From the NCBI RefSeq assembly GCF_027942865.1, contig NC_134515.1, positions 12,915,339 to 12,979,338 of the forward strand: a stretch of 64,000 nt of DNA. The letters are read 5' to 3'. Shown one piece after another: positions 10,437 through 23,300 of the stretch (the first letter of the stretch is position 1; each line of letters opens with the position of its first letter). Under the pieces are notes generated by a model. That model ran no database searches. It was given only the letters and a program-made list of their open reading frames with translations, and was not told where the DNA came from. Origin of the DNA: Odontesthes bonariensis. Taxonomy: Eukaryota > Chordata > Actinopteri > Atheriniformes > Atherinopsidae. The position numbers and the translations under genes were made by a program.

Positions 10437-10970
10437 CTGATCAAATCAAATCAAATTTATTTGTATAGCACATTTCATGTAAAAACAATTCAAAGTGCCA
10501 TCCATCCATCCATCCATCCATTTTCTATACCCGCTGAATCCGTCGGTCGGGTCGCGGGGGGGCTGGAGCCTATCCCAGCGGTCAATGGGCGAGAGGCAGG
10601 GTACACCCTGGACAGGCCGCCAGTCCATCACAGGGCCACACAGAGACAAACGAGACAAACAACCACACACACACTCACTCCTAAGGACAATTTTTTTTTT
10701 TTTAGAGACACCAATTAACTTAACATGCATGTTTTTGGACAGTGGGAGGAAGCCAGAGTACCCAGAGAGAACCCACGCATACAAGGAGAGAACATGCAAA
10801 CTCCACACAGAAAGGCCCCAGCCGGGAGTTGAACCTGGAACCTTCTTGCTGTGAGGCGATGGTGCTCAATTCAAAGTGCTTTACATAAAATAAAAGCATT
10901 GCAGCAGGGAAGCATTAAAAATACATAAAAGAATATAAAGAGAAACAAATAAAATCATCTAAATGAATTT
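10437..10970 (+). repeat. host dispersed repeat, split by a younger SINE insertion
   Basis: The outer parts (10437-10498 and 10867-about 10970) form a single copy of the same repeat found reversed in dnajc16 intron 10, beginning with TCAAA tandem units and TTTGTATAGCACATTTCATG. The central 368 bp is a separate insertion. Confidence 0.8.
10499..10866 (-). mobile_element. tRNA-headed SINE with ATGG tail, nested insertion
   Basis: On the minus strand it starts with a tRNA-like head carrying a B-box-like GGTTCAACTCC and passes through blocks such as GTGGAGTTTGCATGTTCTC and CCCACTGTCCAAAAACATGC. It ends with GGGATAGGCTCCAGCC, then AGAAAATGG and an (ATGG)n tail. It is flanked by a perfect 13-bp target duplication, CAATTCAAAGTGC, at 10486-10498 and 10867-10879. 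The tail resembles RTE/Rex3-type LINE ends, which suggests that machinery moved it. Confidence 0.8.
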
Positions 10971-10975
10971 AAATT

Positions 10976-13900
10976 GTGGCATATTTATCAGTGGATAGCA
11001 GCAGGGCCACTGATACATTTAAAAAAAAAATGTTTTTGGTCACAACAAGTTTTGTCTGGTATTATATGGCTTAAAGAACCTGCCTATCTTTATTTACTTT
11101 TTTGTTTGTTTCGTATATAAATTGTAACAAATCTCACTATCAGTTCGTTCATACAAAATATCCATTTCATTTCACAGATATGTTTTATGTGAACACACCA
11201 CTTTCATTCACAGTGATGTCTAATGAAGCAAAGCTGAGGGATGTAAGGCAGAGTCAATCAACACATGTGATAAGGACGTGGACACGTGAGAAAGGGGTGA
11301 ACTGTTGAATTATTATATAAGTGAGATCCAAATCTATTCATACTGCAGGGTTTGACCTTCACATTGCAAGTCAGGCAGCGATGAAACTTGGAACTTCTCT
11401 GATCAGATCATCTTAGTGTCATAGTCCTGTGTTGGTTGTCTGTGTTTTTTTTTCCTTTTAAGGCATAGGTTGGCTGCGCAGGCTTGGAATCCGTCCTCCT
11501 GGAGGGCCTGGCCTTCAGCTCTTCTGCTGCTCTCAGCCTCCTTACCGCAGTAGCTTGTAAGGATCAGCATGTGGACCCACTATCTGTCAGATTGTCTGCC
11601 TCCTCAGCGTAGCAATCAGGCCGGTTCACGGCTCTTCCTAGGAATGTTTGCTCTTGCTCTAACCAGTTTTCTGCTGTGCTTCCTAGTTAATCCCTGTTGG
11701 TCAATAAGGGGTCCACTCACCTGTGTTTCCAACCGGCCTCCTCTGTAAACCGGCTCCTGTGAAAAAAGACCTTCCTGTCCTGTGGAATTACTTCCCTCAA
11801 CCTCTTACCTGCCTGCCCACCTTCCTACGGCTTCTGCATCCACTGAGGACAACCATTGGCTCACCTAAATATCGCTCTGACATCCAACTCCAGTAAAGCT
11901 AGACACGCATTAAAACCAAATTATCCTGGACACACCTTTGGATTATCGTCTTAAACTATTTCAGGAATCAATACACCTCTTCTTCTTTAGTGACTCAAAT
12001 CCTGTGAACGGACTGTTCTCCTGTTTTTTTTATTTATTTCCCAGCTCAATCTCATCCGTTAAACCTTTAACAGAGACGATGATGTCTTCACTGGGTTGTA
12101 CTTTAGAGTCTGCATTACTTTGGCTGCTCAAGCAGTGACACATGGAATAGATGGAAACATTTCTTTGGCCACTATTTGACCAACACAGCCAGGAGATGGC
12201 AGTGCAAACTCAATGATTGCTGAAAATATACAAGCGTCTGGCTGCAGATCACAGTGAAAAGTAAAGTGACAAGACAGGAAGAAAATGCTTCCTGCTATAT
12301 AATCTTAAACAACTTTAAAGTGCCGTGAGGCCATGGTGCTTGTAAACTGGCGATGTACTAAAGACTTTTTTATAGCCTTCTTCTTCGAGTCATAAGCGGC
12401 CTCGAATTTTCGTAATTTTCAGCCTGCACATTGATATAAACCTAATATAAGACTTGAATGATTTGCAGATTACACACTGTTTTTATTTCAAAAAAACATT
12501 TTTATATCCAAAAAAAAAGACTCTTTTGGAGAAGCGGTTGGAAATAAAATTCCATTTTCATTGAGTGTATGTTGATATCGGTGCATTGATAACGCTGCAA
12601 AGAACATCTGTCTTCTAAAACTACAGTTTGAAAATGAGTGATTACTTAGCGGGAAAAACCTGCAAGTATTTTTAAAGGTAAAGACTGCCACTGTTACCTG
12701 CTCAGATTCCAGTTGTTGCAAATACTCTGCTGAAGGACATATTTGACTCTTTTAATATAAATAAATACTATCCATTACCAACAGTGAAACAAAACAAACA
12801 GTTGGAGGCACTCTGATCAAGTACCAAAAGTAGTGAAGTAAAGAAAACAATATGATGTAATTATCATAGCTCAAATTCAGCTGTTAAAAACTTGGTATAA
12901 ATATGGCATTTATGTTCGATGCATGATGGGAAAATAAAAAATACATTGAATTAAACAGGACTTATGATCATTTGTTTCACTCTTAATTTCTTGTCCTCAC
13001 TGACCCATCTGTAAAATGGAATATTTAAATGCATTAGAGTGAGGAAAAGTGAGACCGGACAGGAAGCAAATGTTGTGTTTTTTTTTTTTTATCTCTGCAG
13101 AAATCCATGGTTGCTTAGCTTGCTTTGTAATGACTTCATTATTTTATCTAATAATGACTAACTTGACAATGTTCGGTATGTGCGTTCATGCAAGGGAAGT
13201 CACTCCCTTCCTCCCAGTGTAGATTTAGCCCTCACCACGTTTCTTGGCAGACATTTAACTGCATGAGAGAGTTCCTCTCCTTGTGTTCAGTCTGATTAGT
13301 GGAGCCTCAATGACTGTGTTGTCTGAACCTGTGTCCCCCCCCCATCTGTGAATAATGTGTTTTCAGTAGTATGAGGTTCACAAATTGGCACCGAAGGGAA
13401 AATGTCCTCCTCAAACGATGCATCATGTTTAATACAAAAGCTCAAAATGAACTATTGTGCTGGTGTCTGGTATACAAAGAGTATTGAATATTTTAGAACA
13501 GGAACTCTTTCAGACTTAAGGCTTCCTTAAAAACAGCCCCCTAAAACCTGAGGGTTTTCTAAGAAAAATGAAGTGTCCATGAAAACTATTTTTTTCTCTC
13601 CCTCAGAAAAAACTATTTGAGAGATTAAACATTCAGCTTCTTTTTTTGCAAAATGCTGACTTACTCCTCATGATTATCAGTACTTTTTAAAACTCCTGTT
13701 TGTGTGTTTTTCCTGAAAATGTTGATGTAATGCGTGCATCGTTCTTTTTGCTTGACAAATGACATGTGTCCTTTTATCTTTCGCTTGAAAGTTAAAAGTG
13801 TCACTCCATCTCATGAGAATAGCAGAAAAAGGACTCCACTGCACACAGCAAGGTTAGTACAAACTGACTTTCTTGCTAATAACTTAGAATAATGTCGAAA

Positions 13901-15628
13901 TAGACATTATTTGTCTGTGCCATTTAAGCATTGATTCTGAATACACATGCATGAACACTGTAAATGATAAACTTGGTCAATTGTCATGGTCATTTTGAGG
14001 ATGAAATTTGTTCAGCAGTCTTAACAACCCCTAAAAGTGTAGTTAGTTTAGAAAAATGAATCAGTCAAACAAAGTCACAAAGTATTAGACAACAAAACAA
14101 TACCTCCTAATCCCCCAAACATTCACCCCATGCATCCAACTTCACATTAAGCAAAAAAGAATTAAGCTCTAAATAAAAGACAAAATGAAGAGAAGGAGCG
14201 AGGATAAGACAAAAAAGTGAATGTGAACTGAGAAAAAAAGCTTCCAGAGATGGACCGTAACTGATCATCTCTTTTTTTAATAACAATGAACTCTAGTATC
14301 ATCTGATTAAACTTGGACTGAAGGATTGAACTATCCTGCCACTGCATCTGTCTGGACTTGATATTATCAACATCAGAGGAAAGCACCTTTTTAGTGATAT
14401 CATCAAAAGTGAAAATATGACAAAATTATGGCTGAAAACCGTACATTTCTGAAATGAAATGGAAGGGGGTCACGGTTTGCTCTGTGGCTGATTCCTCCAT
14501 TCCACTCCTACAGAAGACCTGCTCAGTCTTAAGTGACTGCTTTGAGATGAACCGCCTCATGCGTCTTCTCAGACTGACCTATTTTTGACTGCATCGACAC
14601 ACACCACACAGATCCATATCCCTGACATCAGAGCCTCCTGAGTCTGACTCTGCAAATAGCACGATGTCCTGTGCATTCAGGCATCAGTCAAATCCATTCA
14701 TTAATTTGGGTCCAACATCTACTGCTGTGTTTTAATCTTCAGGAAGTTAGATGCTAAGGCAAAAGTCAAGAAAGAAATAAGCAAATGAAAGTGAAGACGA
14801 AGTAAGAGGTACTGCTTGATTACTTGTTAATTCAGCCAGCTCACGCTGTGGGATAACAGGAGGTGTTCATTATTCAAACAGCCCTGGAGTTAAAGATACG
14901 CCCCTGTTGCAGAGGGATTTGAGCTCAGTGAAACCGCCTACTGAAGAAAATCCGTGGACTTAACTGTAGCAGCAAGTCAGAGAACAAGTAAATCTATACT
15001 CATTGAAAATTTATCGTGCCCGGATTGAGTCTAGAAATTAGGTTTGATTTGGAATTTTTCAGAAAAAAAATATTCCAGCTTTCATGAGCAAATACACATT
15101 CATTTTAAGCTCTACTGTAAAAAACTGGCTAACCAACCAAGCATTATTTACTATCATCTCTTTATTAATCTCTTTAATATAAAATCACAAACGAAAATAA
15201 ATTTTGCGTTTTAATCCAGGGAAAAAAAACAAAACAGGTAAATTCATGAGTTTGGATGTAAGAAAACTGACCGTTTTCTTGTCCAAAGATAAATTAGTAA
15301 AAAACAGCCCAATGCTACCAATCCCTGTCTTATTTGAGTCAAAACAGGAAATGGCTCCTTTGTTTTAATGTGTTGCCATAGCGAGGTCACTTCCTGTCAT
15401 TAGGGCTGCTGACCTTCTCTAAGTCTAAAATGCAAAGCGAGAAGGAGAGAGGACTGAGGAGGTTATCAAAGAATTTAAGAAATTGAGATAGAGACAGATC
15501 AAGTTCTGAAGGTGACAGTTCATTACCAGAACTGATAACTCAATTGATAAAAGTGAGACACTGATGAATAAAAGCTAAGGGTTTTCAGAAAAATACGACT
15601 ATATTAATGATGTATTCCAGATTTTGAC
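10976..15628. other. intergenic, no gene supported
   Basis: AT-rich. 11460-11900 is a less AT-rich, pyrimidine-rich block that could be a degraded repeat, but I could not name it. Homopolymer T and A runs and a C run (about 13335) are present. Confidence 0.5.
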
Positions 15629-17065
15629 ACTGTGGCATTCACCCTGTTGCTCATACAGAGGATCCTCCTGGGTCACCTACGACCACTGGTGGGCACACAT
15701 CTGGACCCCCTGCAGTTTGCTTACCGGCCTGGTGTTGGGGTGGACGACGCAGTAATCTTTTTACTGTACAGATCACTGCTTCACCTGGAGGACAACGGGA
15801 GCACTGGTAGGATCATGTTTTTTGATTTCTCCAGTGCTTTCAACACTATCCAGCCATCACTGCTTAGGGTGAAGATGGAAAATGCGGGAGTGGACCAACA
15901 CCTGGCTGCATGGACTACAGACTACCTCACCAACAGACCACAGTATGTGAGGCTACATAACTGTGTGTCTGACGTGGTGCTCTGCAGCACAGGTGCTCCT
16001 CAGGGTACGGTGCTCTCTCCTTTCCTCTTCACCCTGTATACATCGGACTTCACACACAACACCACACACTGCCACATCCAGAAGTTTTCCGATGACACAG
16101 CCATTGTTGGATGCGTCTCTGAGGATAACGAACTGGAATACAGGACGGTCATCAAGGACTTTGTCAGCTGGTGTGAGCTGAACCATCTTCAGCTTAATAC
16201 CAGCAAAACAAAGGAGATGCTCGTAAACTTCAGGAGGAAAACACCCCACTTCACACTGGTGAACATCCAGGGATTGGACATTGAGATGGTGGAGAACTAC
16301 AAATTCCTGGGTGTTCACCTCAACAATAAACTGGACTGGACTGACCACACACCAGCCCTCTACAAGAAGGGCCAGAGTCGCCTCCACCTGCTGAGGAGAC
16401 TGAGGTCCTTCGGTGTGTGCCGGACTCTCCTCAGGACTTTCTACGACTCTGTGGTAGCTTCAGCAATTTTCTATGCTGTGGTCTGCTGGAGAGGGGGCAG
16501 TACGGACAGAGACAGAGGGAAACTGAACAAACTGATCAGGAGAGCGAGCTCTGTCCTGGACTGTCCCCTGGACTCCATTGAGGATGTGGGTGAGAGAAGG
16601 ATGTTGGCTAAGCTGACATCCACCATGGACAACTCCTCTCACCCCCTCCATGACACTGTGGGGTCCCTGTACAGCTCCTTCAGCAGCAGACTGTTACACC
16701 CACGGTGCAGGAAGGAGAGGTTCCGCAGGTCCTTCATCCCGGCAGCTGTCAGACTTTACAACACATGCACCCACTGATCATGTTGTTGCCTTTCCCATGA
16801 TAATCATATAGAGATTTTTCCTTACCCGTATTATTTATATTTTATTCATTTCAACTTCACAATGTGCAATATTATTTATACTAGGTCACTTTACTTTTTA
16901 GTACTTACTTTTTTTTTTCTTACTTTTTAGTACTTGCTTTTTCTCTTTTAAATTTTTTTGAATCTTTTTTAATTTCTTGTTTCATGTCTATTGTTGCTGC
17001 TGTGACAAGTGAATTTCCCCGTTGTGGGATAAATAAAGTACAATCTAATCTAATCTAATCTAATC
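15629..17065 (+). mobile_element. 5'-truncated L2/CR1-group LINE
   Basis: The element begins abruptly inside the reverse transcriptase, has a short 3' UTR, and ends in a 3' tail of repeated TAATC units (17042-17065), which is how this group of non-LTR retrotransposons ends. The 5' edge is put where homology starts (about 15629). I found no clear target duplication. Truncation at the 5' end is the usual result of incomplete target-primed reverse transcription. Confidence 0.82.
15632..16777 (+). CDS. LINE reverse transcriptase fragment (381 codons, open)
   Basis: Reads FAYRPGVGVDDAV, FFDFSSAFNTIQP (with the first catalytic Asp), GAPQGTVLSPFLFTLY, FSDDTAIVG (catalytic Asp pair), LNTSKTKEMLVNFR and YKFLGVHLNNKLDW. 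These are the ordered RT motifs of the L2/CR1 group. The 3' part carries the usual RLHLLRRLRSFGVCRTLLRTF block. It lacks the endonuclease and the first part of RT, so it cannot be autonomous. No frameshift or stop interrupts 381 codons, which suggests a fairly young insertion. The Met at 15632 is not a biological start. Confidence 0.85.
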   Translation: MAFTLLLIQRILLGHLRPLVGTHLDPLQFAYRPGVGVDDAVIFLLYRSLLHLEDNGSTGRIMFFDFSSAFNTIQPSLLRVKMENAGVDQHLAAWTTDYLTNRPQYVRLHNCVSDVVLCSTGAPQGTVLSPFLFTLYTSDFTHNTTHCHIQKFSDDTAIVGCVSEDNELEYRTVIKDFVSWCELNHLQLNTSKTKEMLVNFRRKTPHFTLVNIQGLDIEMVENYKFLGVHLNNKLDWTDHTPALYKKGQSRLHLLRRLRSFGVCRTLLRTFYDSVVASAIFYAVVCWRGGSTDRDRGKLNKLIRRASSVLDCPLDSIEDVGERRMLAKLTSTMDNSSHPLHDTVGSLYSSFSSRLLHPRCRKERFRRSFIPAAVRLYNTCTH

Positions 17066-20000
17066 ATGCACACTGATAGCAAATGGCCATTGACGGGGCC
17101 CATCGTTTCACCCACTCATCCACCACGTCCCACACATTACTGGGACTTTATTGCTTATTATACCTGATCTGATCTCAAAAGACATGCGAGTGGCTACAGT
17201 TTCCCATCACTGGTTTATGCTGTGGAACCAGAAAATGTGGGCAAAACGAAAATTTGACGAATTTACACCTGAACAACAACAAAAAAAGAAAGTCTATCCC
17301 AGCTTGAAGGATAGCATTTGCTTTGTGATGAAGCTTTGCTGAAAGTTCAATAAGGGAGATCTGATCTAGCTAATTCACTGTTTCCTGCCTCTTGGGCTTT
17401 CCTTCCGCTTCCCTGCCATTCCCTTCTTTCCCATGCTGTCAAGCTTTTCACTTTAATTATGACATCACTGATTTGGTCCAATGGTTTTCCTTTCTCAACC
17501 AGCCAAGCCAGTCTCTTTCCCAACCAACTTCCTCTCAAACCCGACCTTCTCCACTTGTCTAGGATGGAGCCTCAGAGAAGCCACCAACGTCTGAACTCCG
17601 AGGTCTTTCCTATTATCTATCATGACACATTCCACCTTGATTTAGCACCAGGGTATAATCGCTGTACTGTATTACAATTCTTTGTTGAACAAACTTTATC
17701 GACAAACTTTCATTTGATTTGTACTTATTGAAGTGTGTCATTTATTTCACTGCTGGTCAAGCTAGTTAACCTCTTGTTGTCTTTGCACACAATGATGCAA
17801 TGGGACTAAATAATCGCTCAGCTCCTTTCTAGACTTTCTAAGTGTTATAATCACAATTACGGTAATTTTGTTGGGTTTGCAATGCCCAGACTGAAGTTTG
17901 TCATTCCTTTACAACTGATTCTTTTCCAGTTACATGTCTAGAAAAACTGGGGAAGGGTCTGTCTCCTGTAATTTAATAAGCCTGACCTTGAAATAAATGC
18001 TAACAGACATTTAAACCCAGCCTGGTATTGCAATGTGCCACACTCTGCAGGCTGCAGGTGAACCCCCTTCGAAAACTGTCCCAAAGTGTATCAAATAATG
18101 AAGGACGAAATGTTTACAACCCTGGTTGGCCACTACAGCTGCGCAGCCCAGTGCAGATTTGGATGGTCTCCAACCCTGTTTAGAAAATTATATATCTTTT
18201 GTTTCTTTTGTGTTGTTTGTCCTTTTGCTCCAACTTTCTCTGCATCTTGTGACATTAAAGTTTCCCGTTCTCACTGCTTTCTCTTCTATGCAGATTTGCA
18301 AAAGGTACCAGTGCTGTTGTCATTTAGTGACATATGGACACAAGACACACAAAAGGAGAAAAGTGTCAGAAAAGTGTCACATAAGCAGATTATTACACCA
18401 ATTTATTGAGTTTGCTGTTTTGGCTGCTTTACAGGGAACAGGAAATTATCTGATCCTCTCTGTATAATGCCATCTGTCCACCCCACCTAATCGGCTGGGA
18501 CACTGTTTAATCTTTTCTTTATTCCCAGAAATGATGAGCACTTTCACAGCTGAAGTATATATAAAAAAAACTCTTTAAAATTCTTATTTTTGGGGCCTCA
18601 TTTATGTCACCATCTACTCACTCTGGCAGTTACAGCCAGGAAAGAAATTTAAGATGACTGTAACAACCTTGTAGGTAAAACTAGTATGACATAATCTGGA
18701 AAATATCTACTGATAATGCAACAATGTTTATGGTTGAAGAGTTCTCAGTTTAGATGTTTTTGTCATCAAAAACTAAAAATGGATTTCTGTTTTTTAGGCC
18801 TTATGTCGTAATTGGCCTCTGATTTCATATCAGATGAATACCTACAGTAAGATAAGTATGAGACATTGCAAACTACAACTTAAGCCTAAATGTGATAATA
18901 GAGACATTAGAGGGGAAAACAAACTGAGTAAGGAGAGAAATGCGTCTGAAAAGGTGACATGTTTTACATAAACTACAAATAATACAAATGTGTGTACAAT
19001 GTGCAATTTAGTCAATTCACTAATGTTTTACAGCCCACCTATAAATACAGTACTAATCAGTTTAAATAAATATAAAACAATTTTACAAATGCACACATCA
19101 CAGCCTGTATACACACTCATACTCTTTATACAGATTCTGGCTCCAGGTTCACAGATCATGAAGGTGTGTGTATCGCAGGACCAAAATGCAGACAGTTACT
19201 CATGTCAGACTGGTAGGTGAGTTTAAATGTTAATAGACTTACATAATGAACTCGAAGTGCTGCAGGAACGGACTGTAAATCCAGAAAAACAAAACTAAAA
19301 CGTGGCAGGTAGCAAAATGGACAGGAATGGACAAGGGAGGCAACAGTTACAAAGTGAAGTGAAACAGGAAGTAAAGCTAACCCACATACATAAGAAAAAA
19401 CAGAAAAGAGGCTGAGTACAGGGAACTGTTTGTCCACTTTGTGGTATGGTTTAGGAACAATCACGTCATCTAGACTAAGAAAAACAGACGTGCAAAGAAT
19501 GCTGAACATAGTGGACAATACCGCAGTGTTGAAACAACAGTGTTCAAAGTGAGAGAATCAAATAGGAGATGAGTCATCTGGTTTATTATCTGTGTTTATT
19601 TCAAAAGTGCATCTCGTGGATTAGTTCCTATGGCAACTGCACATCTGGAACGATACCATCAATGCTTAAAGGTTTTAGAGCAACATATGCTCCTTTTTCT
19701 ATGTTCTATGGTAAATAAAATATTGGTTATATGAGATTTGCAAATCATTGTATTCAGTCTTTTTATTTTTACATTCCAACTTTTTTTTAAAATTTGAATA
19801 AATCCATCTTAAAATCTATACAACCTGTCATATCTGCATTTGTGAAACTTTTTTTCAGATTTGTTCAAATTACTTGGGTTGGTGAGCTCTCATTTGAGAG
19901 AGTGAGAATCAAAAATGACATTTCGTGACGTAAATACACATTGTTTACCATTCCGAAACCAATTCATCTCCATATTTATGTAGTTTTGTTTCAGGTCAGG

Positions 20001-20380
20001 AATGAATGTTGGCCTAAATCTATGCAGAGAAATGGACTAAAATTATGTCTGAAATACTAGAATGTTTATTAACTTCCATAGAACAGAACAAAATCAAAGC
20101 ATAAACTGGCCTTTAGGTCAGAGATTGGGTGGTAGCTCATTAAATACATTAGGTTCTTGACACCAGACCCTGCATTTGCCGTCCCATCTGCGACTATCAT
20201 TCAACACTAGTTTTAACTGTGCCCGTGATTCAACGTTACCAATATAAATCTAACAGCCTATAAAACCACCTAATCTAAACTTAGAGATGGATGATCAGAT
20301 TGTACAAGGCAAACAGTCTGACAAACTGCCAAATGACTGAGTACCAGCACAAACTACAAAAAAAATTATGAAGGGAAGGA
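17066..20380. other. intergenic, no gene supported
   Basis: AT-rich with chance ORFs. 19160-19420 resembles the 'GGACCAAAATGCAGAC' type of dispersed fish repeat but is too degraded to classify. Confidence 0.45.
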
Positions 20381-23300
20381 GAATATGAATATTTTAATTC
20401 AAGTTGAATATGTACACAAGACGAAACAACAAACCATGTTAAAATCCATCAAACATTTATTTGTGAATTCTATGACAAACAGGAGGCAGTTATATCTTGT
20501 TTTACAAGCTACATTGGTTGGAAAAAAACAAACAAAAAACAGGTCCTTTAAAAATCCTTTTTGGATGCGATTTCATTAACCCTTTTAACATTTGCTGTTG
20601 TCTTTTTTACTTATTTATTCATCTATTGTATCTTATCATCATCAAAATGTGCCTATGTACAGAGGAAATGCTCAAGAGTGGTCTATAAAGGGAGAGAGCT
20701 ACATACTTCCACAGCGACCTGGGTCAGATCAGCTGCTGACATTCAGCTTTTCTCAAAGAAACAAAAGGATAGAGTACAAACCTTTACTTTCTTATCAAGT
20801 TGCAATACGGGGGAACATTTCTCTACCATGTACTCATTTTAGTTAGCTTTCATTGCATTCTCCTTTAAGAATCAAGCATTGCTTAAAAAAGAGACAAGAT
20901 TAGGTTATACAGCATAATGCAAATGTACAGGCAGTCTCTAAGTAACAGCTTAGCTACCATTATGAACAGTTAAGAATTCATTTACATAATTCCAGCATGT
21001 AATAATCATAAGTATGGCATGGAGGTGGGTTAAAAAGCGGTAAATAATCATTTTTCTTTGACAGGCTTACAGATACACAAGGACCAATAAGACTCATGGT
21101 TTGTGACATGCAACCTGTAAGAAATCATCTGTCATTGGCTGGTGATGCATTACCTGTAAAACTGTTCAGTTAGTGGCTGAAATGCCTAGTATTTATGCCT
21201 AGTATTTATAACCTGAGGGGAAGGAGAAAAATGTGATACCTGACAGGCGGGTAGAAAAGCTGGAGAAATGAGGACCACTGATGAATGATAAAAATTAAAT
21301 CTTTGAGTTGACTGTAACATTTTGGAATTTTCTTTCATGAAAAGTACGATCAAGCTGCAGCAAATGCCAGCTGATATGCGAAGAAGTTCCAGCTCTGTCA
21401 TCACATATCTTGTGTTGGAATACGAATTAAATATAGTAAAAACTATGAAAAACATTTGTTATTATGACCTATGAAGTAATACAGACCAATTTATTTTAAT
21501 CAAACAGGAAACCTTACTCTGTGTAAATCCAAATGTCTAAACATGAGCTGGAATCTTCTTATCACATGACCTTAAAAACTGACCCGTGTCTGAACTACCA
21601 GTCCAAGACAGTCCGAATTCTCACCAATTTTGAGGTCTTGCCACAAAAAAAGCTATCTTTTATGGCTATACTTTTTCTTTTATCTCAACACTGAAATCCT
21701 TTATTGGCTCAATGAGAAATTGGTGAATAGCAAAAATGACCAGTAATGACATTTAAACTCATTTCCAGATGTAATTAATATGGAATTTGGGATCATGATA
21801 CTTATTTGGACAAAACAAAAAAGAAAAGATATTGTTAGAGAAAAGGCACTAAAGTAACCTTCTTGTGGACAGTGAAACTGTGACAAACATGTTCTAATGA
21901 ATAAGCCTAGAGATACTCAACTAGTGTTTTGTGTTGTTTAATGATCTCAGCGTTATCAAAAAGTTGAAGAGGTAGAACAGAATCTGGTAAACTTTCAGCC
22001 GAGAGTTTCACACTTTTCATAACAAACTCGACAAAGACCTCTGTAAAAGTCTCGCTATTTAAATACGGTTTTATACACAAATTGTGACTAATCAAAATCA
22101 CATAATATTTCAACTAAATAATACCAAAATCCCTGCCAAACTGTGGCATCTATTGTGTACACAGTCGATAATTTTTCTTCACTACTTTTTAAACATAAAT
22201 CTACCTTCTCTGACCTTGGATTGACATCTATTGCAGTGTAACCTGTTACATGTTTGAACTTGAAACAAAAGAGGTTTTGAGAATGAATAAAGTTTAAAGG
22301 CTTATTATGGAAGATTTTTTAACTTTGCAGTGCATCTAAAAAGCAGACATCGAGCCTTTGTGGTTTCAGACTATTCCTCTTAGTGGGCAGTGGGAGAGAC
22401 TGTGGGATGACTGAGTCACTATTGGATTGTAGCCACTGCAGATAGAACTTCAACAAGGCCCAAGTTTGTCTGCTTGGGCTGAATTCTGTTATACATATTT
22501 TTTTTTAGGCTCTTCTAACTGCATACAGAAAAATGGGACTGAGATGCCTTAAGTAAAGTGACCGGAAAAAAAGTATTTATTGGTTTTAAATAGCCCAAAC
22601 AAGTTGGAGATCTATGAATGTCTTGCTAACATGGAGCTGTAATTTGTGCTCTGTGAAAAGCAAGAAGAACATCCTTTGTGGTCTTGTTTTTTTTTTTTAA
22701 TGCCTTAAGAAAAAAAATTGAGCGCTTGTTAGGCTAGAAATTTGTATATAAAAATTCAGTGTTTTTGAAGTTTGTAAACTGGATGTCTGTTAAAATGTGC
22801 CAGACCACACAAGAAGGAATTTGAAAGAAACTCTCCACTTAACTTTTTATCTTAACTATGTAGGCATGTTGCCATAAGCTACTGTTAACTGCTAGTATCT
22901 AACAAAAGCAGCATGTTTGGGCAAATATCAAACCTTAGGAAATATGTACTGCATAAAGAGAGACAGAAAAGTACCGTATTGTCAGTAACGGTTTGAGCCA
23001 ATTCTGCATTTAGGGTTAAAACATATTTCGTCTCTGCAGTGAAAACACCTAAAAATGTCTAGTATACAACAGCTATGGAAAAAAAAAAAAAAAAAGAACT
23101 AAAAACTTTTAGGGGCCACATTTGGAGTGATATAAGTATAATATCTGTAACGTGGATTTCCAGTGGAGCATTACTTGAAAATGTTTTCTTCTGAGAAGTG
23201 AAATAAGAGAACGATGTACTGGTCATTATGGCGGCATTGCTAAGCGAACCTGTTAGCGTGTTAGCAAGCTAATACTTTAAGTCTTATGCTAAAACTCAAG

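Noticed and set aside
15953..16387. 144-codon minus-strand ORF
   Set aside because: Antisense shadow of the LINE reverse transcriptase.
19156..19518. 120-codon minus ORF with hydrophobic stretches
   Set aside because: Overlaps a degraded dispersed-repeat-like region and resembles no protein family I know.
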